Part shown: positions 58,248 to 64,000 of the stretch, piece after piece | How the letters are laid out: every line of letters begins with the position of its first letter | Position numbering within the stretch: position 1 is the first letter of the stretch | From: Chakrabartia godavariana | Lineage (GTDB): Bacteria > Pseudomonadota > Alphaproteobacteria > Sphingomonadales > Sphingomonadaceae | Reading direction: 5' to 3' | DNA length: 64,000 nt | Assembly (NCBI GenBank): GCA_005518185.1 | Contig: RKSN01000001.1 | Span: 992,501 to 1,056,500, forward strand | Made by a program: the position numbers and the translations under genes | The notes under the pieces: generated by a model | What the model was told of the DNA's origin: nothing | What the model saw: only the letters and a program-made list of their open reading frames with translations | Database searches by the model: none

Positions 58248-59336
58248 ATGTGGGGCGTGACTTCTCGTGTGATCGGATGTGCAGCGGTGCTGGCGGTCTC
58301 GGCATCGGTGCCCGATCCTTCGGTCGATGGCCGCTCCATGGCGCAAGTGCCTGAGGCGGGCGTGGCAGCAGAGCAGACCGGGTTTGCCGCTTTTGCGGAG
58401 CAGCTTCGCGCACGGGCCGCAGCAGACGGCGTGTCGGCGGCCACACTTGACCAGATCATCCCGAACCTGACCTTCCTGCCGCGCGTGGTGGAGCTGGATC
58501 GCGCTCAGCCAGGTGGCGCACCGGGGACCGCGATCCCGCGCTTTGCGCCTTATCGTGCGCGCCATATGGATAGCGCCCGGATCGAGCGCGGTCGGGCGCG
58601 TTACCTGGCGCTGCGTCCGCTCCTCGCACGCGTTGAAGCCGAAACCGGGGTGCCCGAAGAGATCATGATGGCCATTTACGGCCATGAGACCAATTACGGA
58701 TCATTCACGGGCAATTTCGATCTGCTGAACTCCCTGGCAACGCTCGCTTATGAAGGGCGCCGGCGCGAGCTGTTTACTGCCGAATTCATCGCGACCGCCA
58801 AGATGATGGATCGCGGCTATCCTCGGTCAAAGCTGAAGGGTAGCTGGGCCGGGGCCACGGGCTATCCGCAGTTTCTGCCGTCCATGTATCTACGCGTTGC
58901 CCGCGACGGCGATGGGGACGGGCGTGCCGACATCTGGTCGAGCGAGGCCGATGCCTTGGCCTCGATCGCCAATTACTTCGTCAATGCGGGCTGGCGGCGC
59001 GGCGTGCCCTGGGGCGTAGGGGCTTCGCTTCCTGAAGGTTTGGACCTCTCGCGCCTCGATGGGCGGACCGTCTCGCCACGCTGCGAACGGGTGTTTGCAC
59101 GCCACAGCCAGTGGCGCACGGTGGCCGAATGGCGCGCCTTGGGCGTGCAGCCACAACGCCCGATCTTGCGTGACAGCGAACAGGCAACGCTGTTCCAGCC
59201 CGATGGCCCAAACACGCCTGCCTGGCTGTTAACCGGAAATTACAGGGTCATACTGGATTATAACTGCTCCAATTTTTATGCTCTTTCGGTGGGGTTGTTG
59301 GCCGATGCTGTGGCGACGGGGGTTCCAGACGAATAA
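58248..59336 (+). CDS. Lytic murein transglycosylase B-like
   Basis: A 362-residue protein with a possible N-terminal signal (SRVIGCAAVLAVSASV). The MltB/SltB domain has FAAFAEQLRARAAADGVSAA, the catalytic Glu 147 in MMAIYGHETNYGSFTGNFD, LATLAYEGRRRELF and SWAGATGYPQFLPSMYL. The C-terminal part YNCSNFYALSVGLLAD is also family-typical. It cuts the glycan strand of peptidoglycan. Its end overlaps the start of the SPOR-domain gene, so the two envelope proteins are made together, and dacC follows. Confidence 0.94.
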   Translation: MWGVTSRVIGCAAVLAVSASVPDPSVDGRSMAQVPEAGVAAEQTGFAAFAEQLRARAAADGVSAATLDQIIPNLTFLPRVVELDRAQPGGAPGTAIPRFAPYRARHMDSARIERGRARYLALRPLLARVEAETGVPEEIMMAIYGHETNYGSFTGNFDLLNSLATLAYEGRRRELFTAEFIATAKMMDRGYPRSKLKGSWAGATGYPQFLPSMYLRVARDGDGDGRADIWSSEADALASIANYFVNAGWRRGVPWGVGASLPEGLDLSRLDGRTVSPRCERVFARHSQWRTVAEWRALGVQPQRPILRDSEQATLFQPDGPNTPAWLLTGNYRVILDYNCSNFYALSVGLLADAVATGVPDE

Positions 59337-60330
59337 GGTTGCGCTGGCAGCCGCCATCTGTGCGGCTGTCGGCCTTTGGGGTGTCGCGCAGGCACGCTCC
59401 AAGCCCGCTGCGCCAGCGGGCATGGCTGACGCGAATGGTACGCCGCAGCCGATGCCGGAACCCGACCTGCTCTCGCAGGAAATGAAGCTTTATGACGAGG
59501 TCGGGCAGGCCGTCTGGCCGGGGGCCGAAACCGCGCCAGGGGAAGGGGCCCCGCTTGGGCCATCAGGCATCTGGATCGCGCACAAGTCGCTGCCCATTCC
59601 GAGTTTCGTTGAACTGACGCGACTGGACACCGGACGGACCATTGTGGCGCGCGTCTCGGCACGTCCGGCGCTCAACCGGTCTGGCGCGCTCGTCGAGCTA
59701 TCGGCCGGTGCGGCGCGGCAGCTACTGATGGAGCCGGTCGGGCAGGCGCCGCTGCGTGTCCGCGTGGTCAATCCGACCGAGCAGGAGAAAGCTGCGCTCC
59801 GCATGGGTCAAGCCGCCGGGGATCGTCTCGACACGCCGGAATCGCTGCTGATCGTGCTGCGCAAAAAGGCCGGGACTCTTGCTGCCGTGAGCACAGCGAG
59901 CCGCGCCGCCACCGAGGTTCAGCCGCCGCGCCCGAAGCTTAAACCCGTGACCGCTGCGTCCGAAGCCGGGCCGCGCGAAGCCACCGGGCCGCACTGGATC
60001 ATGAACCGGCACGACGCCGCGCCAGACGCGGGCGCATCAGCGCCTGCGGAGGACGGCTTCGTGGTCGAGCAGGCGGGCGCCCGCCGCGTTGCGGCGCGCC
60101 CGACACCTGCGCCGACGAGCACCATATCGGATGCTTATTATGTGCAGGTCGCGGCCCTGTCGTCGCGCTGGAAGGCGCAGCAGGTTGCGCGGCAGATTGG
60201 CGGCGGCGTCCAGCCCGTCGGCACCCTGTTCCGGGTCCGCAAGGGGCCATATGCGAGCGAAGCCGCCGCACGGGCCGCGCTTGGACCTCTGGCTGCAAAA
60301 GGCTATCGAGACGCTCGAATCACGCGCTGA
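59305..60330 (+). CDS. SPOR-domain protein with RlpA-like barrel
   Basis: About 341 residues. It starts at ATG 59305 (or 59278) inside the transglycosylase gene. An N-terminal helix (VALAAAICAAVGLWGVAQA) gives export. Residues about 85-165 read IWIAHKSLPIPSFVELTRLD, TGRTIVARVSARPALNRSGA and LVELSAGAARQLLM, close to the RlpA double-psi barrel but with ARP instead of the usual NDRGP. After a long Pro/Ala-rich linker, the C-terminal SPOR domain (about 270-341: YYVQVAALSSRWKAQQVARQ, then FRVRKGPYASEAAARAAL) binds denuded glycan at division sites. Neighbours suggest a septal wall role. Confidence 0.82.
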   Translation: MLWRRGFQTNKVALAAAICAAVGLWGVAQARSKPAAPAGMADANGTPQPMPEPDLLSQEMKLYDEVGQAVWPGAETAPGEGAPLGPSGIWIAHKSLPIPSFVELTRLDTGRTIVARVSARPALNRSGALVELSAGAARQLLMEPVGQAPLRVRVVNPTEQEKAALRMGQAAGDRLDTPESLLIVLRKKAGTLAAVSTASRAATEVQPPRPKLKPVTAASEAGPREATGPHWIMNRHDAAPDAGASAPAEDGFVVEQAGARRVAARPTPAPTSTISDAYYVQVAALSSRWKAQQVARQIGGGVQPVGTLFRVRKGPYASEAAARAALGPLAAKGYRDARITR

Positions 60331-60352
60331 GTCGCCTTTTCGGGATTAGTTC

Positions 60353-61525
60353 ATGAAACCAAACATTTACGCCGTTGCCCTCCTGTCGGTAACGGCGTTG
60401 CCGGTCTTTGCGGCCGCCCCGCCTTTTGAGACGGCGGCGCCTGTTGCCTATCTGATCGACCTCTCTTCTGGCGCGGTTCTTTATGCCAAGGATGCCGACC
60501 GGAAGATGCCCCCCGCCTCCATGGCGAAGATGATGACGACGCACGTTGTTTTCGACATGATCAAGAAGGGTGAACTCAAGCTTGACCAGAAGTTCACCGT
60601 GCGGCCGGAAACCTGGGCCAAATGGCACGGGCCAGCCGCCGGATCGACCATGTTCCTGTCGCCGGGTGAACAGGTGAGCGTGGAAAACCTGCTGCATGGC
60701 GTCGTGACGCTGTCAGGCAATGACGCCTGCGTCGTTCTCGCCGAAGGGATTGCGGGCACCGAGGAAGCCTTTGTCGCGCGGATGAACGCCGAAGCGAAGC
60801 GGATGGGCATGACCAACAGCACGTTTGGCACCTCGAACGGCTGGCCCGACGAAGGCCGCACACAGGTCACGGCGACCGATCTCGCCAAGCTCGCTGTGTC
60901 GACGATCCGAGACTATCCCGATCTCTATAGCAAATTCTACCAGCAGAAGGAATTCAGCTGGGGGAAGACGATGGGCAAGGGCGAGGACATCACCCAGCAG
61001 AACCGCAACCCGATCCTCGGCCGCATTCCCGGGGCCGATGGCCTGAAGACCGGCCATACCGATGAAGCCGGCTATGGCTTCACCGGTTCGGCCGAACAGA
61101 ATGGGCGCCGCCTTGTCATGGTCGTCGCCGGGCTCGACAGCTTCAACAGCCGCATCGCGGAATCGGTGAAGCTGATGGATTGGGGCTTCAAGGCGTGGAC
61201 GGTGAAGCCGCTCTTTCCCAAGGGCGCGACGGTTGAGAAGGCCGAAGTCCAGAATGGCAGCGAGTCCGAAGTCGCGCTCGTTGCACCGCAGGCCATCAAC
61301 GTAACGCTGCCGGCGGGCACCGCTGCCCCCAACATGCAGGTCAAGGTGCGCTATGATGGGCCGATCCGGGCTCCGATCAAGGCCGGCGATCATGTCGCCG
61401 ATCTTGTCGTGACGACGCCGGACACGCCGCCTGCCGTTGTACCGCTCGTGGCTGGCGCCGATGTGGAAGAAGCCGGCTTCTTCCGCCGGATCTGGCTCGG
61501 CCTTCTGTCGCTGTTCGGCCTTTGA
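60353..61525 (+). CDS. dacC: D-alanyl-D-alanine carboxypeptidase (PBP5/6 type)
   Basis: A 390-residue protein with a signal peptide (MKPNIYAVALLSVTALPVFA). Penicillin-binding motifs: S-x-x-K in PPASMAKMMTTHVVF (Ser 56), S-x-N in TLSGNDACVVLAEGI, and KTG in DGLKTGHTDEAGYG. The C-terminal beta domain and a last amphipathic helix (FFRRIWLGLLSLFGL) anchor it to the inner membrane. It trims the terminal D-Ala from peptidoglycan stem peptides. Its TGA overlaps the tmk start as TTGA. Confidence 0.95.
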   Translation: MKPNIYAVALLSVTALPVFAAAPPFETAAPVAYLIDLSSGAVLYAKDADRKMPPASMAKMMTTHVVFDMIKKGELKLDQKFTVRPETWAKWHGPAAGSTMFLSPGEQVSVENLLHGVVTLSGNDACVVLAEGIAGTEEAFVARMNAEAKRMGMTNSTFGTSNGWPDEGRTQVTATDLAKLAVSTIRDYPDLYSKFYQQKEFSWGKTMGKGEDITQQNRNPILGRIPGADGLKTGHTDEAGYGFTGSAEQNGRRLVMVVAGLDSFNSRIAESVKLMDWGFKAWTVKPLFPKGATVEKAEVQNGSESEVALVAPQAINVTLPAGTAAPNMQVKVRYDGPIRAPIKAGDHVADLVVTTPDTPPAVVPLVAGADVEEAGFFRRIWLGLLSLFGL

Positions 61526-62148
61526 CCTTGGCGGGGCGCTTCATCACGCTGGAAGGCGGGGAAGGGGTCGGCAAGTCCACCCAGATCCGCCGTCTGGCCG
61601 AAGCGCTGGCCGCGCGCGGGCACACCGTTGTCACCACGCGGGAACCGGGCGGCACCGAAGGCGCGGAGGCCATTCGCAGCCTGCTGCTGTCGGGCGGGCA
61701 GGACCGTTGGAATGACGCCACGGAGGCGTTGCTCTTTGCCGCCGCGCGCGCCGACCATGTGGCCAAGCTCATCCGACCATCAATTGCAGCGGGCTCTTGG
61801 GTACTGTGCGACCGCTTTGTCGATTCCACGCGCGCCTATCAGGGCGGAGCAGGTGGCGTGTCCGACGCCGACATTCTTGATCTGCATCGCGTCGGATCGG
61901 GCGGCCTGCTTCCCGACCGCACCATCGTCCTTGACCTGCCGGTCGACGAAGGCGCCCGGCGGGCGGCGGCCCGATCTGCCGAAACCGACCGGATGGGGGC
62001 CAAGAGCACCGACTATTATGAACGCGTGGCGGCGCGCTTCCGCGAACTGGCGGTACAGGAGCCCGGTCGCTTCCGCGTGACCGATGCCAGCGGATCACCG
62101 GAAGAGGTGACGGCGCGCATCCTTGACGCCCTGGCGGACCTTCTGTGA
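61522..62148 (+). CDS. tmk: Thymidylate kinase
   Basis: A 208-residue kinase. The P-loop is FITLEGGEGVGKSTQIRRL; the DR(Y/H) motif appears as VLCDRFVDSTRAYQGG and the lid as RRAAARSAETDRMGAKSTDY. It makes dTDP from dTMP. The TTG at 61522 overlaps the dacC stop (TTGA) and is the best start, because MTLAGRFITLEGGEG has the normal distance to the P-loop and no ATG lies nearby. It overlaps holB by four bases; tmk-holB is a common pair. Confidence 0.95.
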   Translation: MTLAGRFITLEGGEGVGKSTQIRRLAEALAARGHTVVTTREPGGTEGAEAIRSLLLSGGQDRWNDATEALLFAAARADHVAKLIRPSIAAGSWVLCDRFVDSTRAYQGGAGGVSDADILDLHRVGSGGLLPDRTIVLDLPVDEGARRAAARSAETDRMGAKSTDYYERVAARFRELAVQEPGRFRVTDASGSPEEVTARILDALADLL

Positions 62149-63170
62149 CCGCGATCCTCGGCCATGACGCCACCATCGCCGCGTTTCGCGCAGCGCTCCA
62201 TGGCGAACGGCTGCATCATGCATGGCTGTTGACCGGCCCCCAGGGGGTGGGGAAGTTCGCCACCGCGATGCAGTTCGCAAAGCGGATGCTCGCGGAAGGC
62301 ATGGGCCTGTCGCCCGACACGCCGGGCATTTACGTGCCGCTGCAGCACCCGACGTCCAAGTTGTTCGAGGCGTGGAGCCATCCGGACTTTGCGCTGCTCG
62401 ACCGTCTGCCCAAGGATGACAAGGTGGCGGCCAAACCACGCGTGGACTGGCCGGAGGGCGAAGAACTGTCGCGCAGCATCCGTGTGGGACAGGTGCGGGC
62501 CCTCAACCAGATGTTTGCCACTGTGCCATCCATGTCCGCGCGCCGGGTGATCGTCATCGATGATGCCGAGACCTTTGAAGTGTCTGCTGCCAACGCCCTG
62601 CTCAAGCGTCTGGAAGAGCCGCCACAGGGCACGATCTTCCTGATGGTGTCGCACAGTCCCGGACGACTGCTGCCCACGATCCGGTCGCGCTGCCGCGTGC
62701 TCCGCTTCGGCAAGCTCGACGACGCCACCATGACGTCAGTGTTGCGCGCCCAGCTGCCCGAGAGCGACCCTGCGGAAATTGCCGCCCTGGTGGAGGCGGG
62801 GGAAGGTTCGCCCGGGCGCGCGCTGAACTATGCCGGGCTCGACATTGCGGCGATCGACGCTGCCCTGCGCGACCTTGCCACGCGCGGCGATGCGGACAAC
62901 GCGCTGCGTCTCGCCCTGACACAACAGCTGTCCGGGAAATCAGCCCAGGCACGCTATGAAGTGTTCCTGCAGCGCGCACCGTCCTTCCTCGCGGCCGAGG
63001 CCCGCCGACGCACGGGCGACGCGCTGGGCCACGCGCTCAAACATTGGGAAGCCGCGCGCAGTCTTGCCGCCCATGCCGTTGCCGGCTCCCTCGATCCGCA
63101 GAATGTCGTCTTCAGCATGGCCAGCCATGTTGCAGCGCTTGCCCCGGCGGGATCATCCGCTAAAGCCTGA
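62145..63170 (+). CDS. holB: DNA polymerase III subunit delta'
   Basis: A 341-residue clamp-loader subunit starting at GTG 62145, coupled to tmk (GTGA). It has a P-loop remnant [19 protein letters not shown], the SRC motif in [15 protein letters not shown] and Walker B-like [19 protein letters not shown] with [18 protein letters not shown]. It opens and loads the beta clamp with the DnaX complex. The usual zinc cysteines of the N-terminal domain are not obvious, as is common in alphaproteobacterial HolB. metG follows five bases later. Confidence 0.93.
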   Translation: MTAILGHDATIAAFRAALHGERLHHAWLLTGPQGVGKFATAMQFAKRMLAEGMGLSPDTPGIYVPLQHPTSKLFEAWSHPDFALLDRLPKDDKVAAKPRVDWPEGEELSRSIRVGQVRALNQMFATVPSMSARRVIVIDDAETFEVSAANALLKRLEEPPQGTIFLMVSHSPGRLLPTIRSRCRVLRFGKLDDATMTSVLRAQLPESDPAEIAALVEAGEGSPGRALNYAGLDIAAIDAALRDLATRGDADNALRLALTQQLSGKSAQARYEVFLQRAPSFLAAEARRRTGDALGHALKHWEAARSLAAHAVAGSLDPQNVVFSMASHVAALAPAGSSAKA

Positions 63171-63174
63171 CACC

Positions 63175-64000
63175 ATGTCTGGCACACCCTTCTACATCAC
63201 CACAGCGATCGCCTATCCCAATGGCCGTCCGCACATCGGCCACGCTTATGAGGCCATCGCAACCGATGCGATTGCGCGCTTTCAGCGGCTGATGGGCCGC
63301 GACGTCCGGCTTGTGACCGGCACCGACGAACATGGCCTGAAAATGGTTCAGACCGCCCGTGCGGCGGGCAAGGACACACTGGCCTTCGCAGATGAAATGT
63401 CATCCTATTTCAAGGAGATGTGTAACACTCTCCAGATCTCTTACGATCGTTTCTGTCGCACGACCGAGGCGGATCACAAGCGCGCGAGCACGGCGTTGTG
63501 GGAAGCGATGGCGGCCAATGACGATCTCTATCTCGACCGCTATGAAGGCTGGTATTCCGTCCGCGATGAGGCCTTTTACGACGAGAGCGAACTGACCGAC
63601 GGGGAAGGGGGCCAGAAACTTTCCCCGCAGGGCACGCCGGTGGAATGGACCAAGGAAGAAACCTGGTTCTTCCGCCTGTCCAAATATCAGGATGCGCTGC
63701 TCGCCCTGTACCGCGACAATCCGGACTTTATCCGGCCCGAAAGCCGCCGGAACGAGGTGCTGCGCTTCGTGGAAGGTGGCCTCAAGGATTTGAGCGTCTC
63801 GCGCACCAGCTTTGACTGGGGCGTGCCGGTGCCCGGATCACCCGGACACGTCATGTATGTCTGGGTCGACGCACTGACGACCTATATGACGGGCATCGGC
63901 TATCCCGACACGGATGGTGATTTTGCGCGATTCTGGCCCGCCGATCTGCACATCATTGGCAAGGACATCGTCCGCTTTCACACTGTCTATTGGCCGGCCT
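63175..64000 (+). CDS. metG: Methionyl-tRNA synthetase, N-terminal part (3' cut by window)
   Basis: ATG 63175 opens a frame that stays open to base 64000 (about 275 residues seen). It starts [20 protein letters not shown] with the class I HIGH box in [15 protein letters not shown], then [15 protein letters not shown], and reaches [15 protein letters not shown] and [13 protein letters not shown], just short of the KMSKS region. The usual zinc-knuckle cysteines after residue 120 are missing; [15 protein letters not shown] stands there, the form common in alphaproteobacteria. It charges tRNA-Met. Spacing says it belongs to the tmk-holB-metG operon. Confidence 0.97.
   Translation, partial: MSGTPFYITTAIAYPNGRPHIGHAYEAIATDAIARFQRLMGRDVRLVTGTDEHGLKMVQTARAAGKDTLAFADEMSSYFKEMCNTLQISYDRFCRTTEADHKRASTALWEAMAANDDLYLDRYEGWYSVRDEAFYDESELTDGEGGQKLSPQGTPVEWTKEETWFFRLSKYQDALLALYRDNPDFIRPESRRNEVLRFVEGGLKDLSVSRTSFDWGVPVPGSPGHVMYVWVDALTTYMTGIGYPDTDGDFARFWPADLHIIGKDIVRFHTVYWPA

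Noticed and set aside
63175-64000. Missing zinc cysteines in MetG as a defect
   Set aside because: The zinc-free form is common in alphaproteobacteria, and the rest of the catalytic domain is intact as far as it is visible.

Overview
The window is a gene-dense, GC-rich stretch of chromosome from an alphaproteobacterium. It is most likely a member of the Sphingomonadales (Sphingomonadaceae-like); the genus cannot be fixed from sequence reading alone. The grounds are a CckA-type cell-cycle kinase, HdaA, a GTTC-N7-GTTC type SOS box before recA, a ScfR-type regulator next to propionate genes, an 800-residue TonB-dependent receptor, and several families of short palindromic intergenic repeats of the kind common in sphingomonads. 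Both ends cut through genes: metZ at the left and metG at the right. There is no prophage, insertion sequence, CRISPR array or rRNA.

Layout. 1-7.7 kb: metZ end, apaG, a LysR regulator, purM and a PurN-YjbR fusion on the minus strand, a DUF2066 exported protein with hdaA, an I78-type inhibitor lipoprotein behind ribonuclease D, and a KGG-motif stress protein. 7.8-21.6 kb: housekeeping genes aspS, ppk2, greB, a lytic transglycosylase, dapA-smpB-DUF2062, cckA, recA, alaS and a tRNA-Arg. 21.7-27.5 kb: dapB-nth-DUF6491-like, a sirtuin, a TMEM165/GDT1 exporter behind what reads as a yybP-ykoY manganese riboswitch, then lepB-rnc-era. 27.5-34.1 kb: pgi, glutathione reductase, acs with a DUF2721 gene, and an extended SDR.

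34.2-43.6 kb is a propionyl-CoA pathway: a divergent ScfR-like regulator, then pccB, methylmalonyl-CoA epimerase, an enoyl-CoA hydratase, methylmalonyl-CoA mutase, pccA and a 91-residue unknown. Together PccAB, Mce and Mcm take propionyl-CoA to succinyl-CoA. Three ACTTYGCAA repeats lie in the regulator/pccB gap. Four consecutive gaps of this gene run each carry a palindromic repeat of a different family.

43.6-49.7 kb is the least understood part. It is a tightly packed minus-strand operon of an N-acyl-D-amino-acid-deacylase-like amidohydrolase, a class III CoA-transferase, a two-barrel AttH/CrtC-like protein and an APH-fold (ecdysteroid-kinase-like) phosphotransferase, divergent from a quinone-oxidoreductase-like dehydrogenase. 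The make-up suggests catabolism or activation of an unknown, probably lipophilic acid. 49.7-58 kb: an anchored trypsin-like protease with a DUF350 protein, an SDR, a membrane-anchored LuxR-type regulator coupled to a cytochrome b561 with an acidic insert, a TonB receptor, and a two-component pair upstream of it. 58-64 kb: tRNA-Ser, then a cell-wall to replication run mltB-like, SPOR/RlpA-like, dacC, tmk, holB and metG, mostly with overlapping start and stop codons.

The best candidates for something new are the four-gene operon at 43.6-48.6 kb, the membrane regulator/cytochrome b561 pair at 51.9-53.1 kb, and the one-family-per-gap repeats in the propionate operon.
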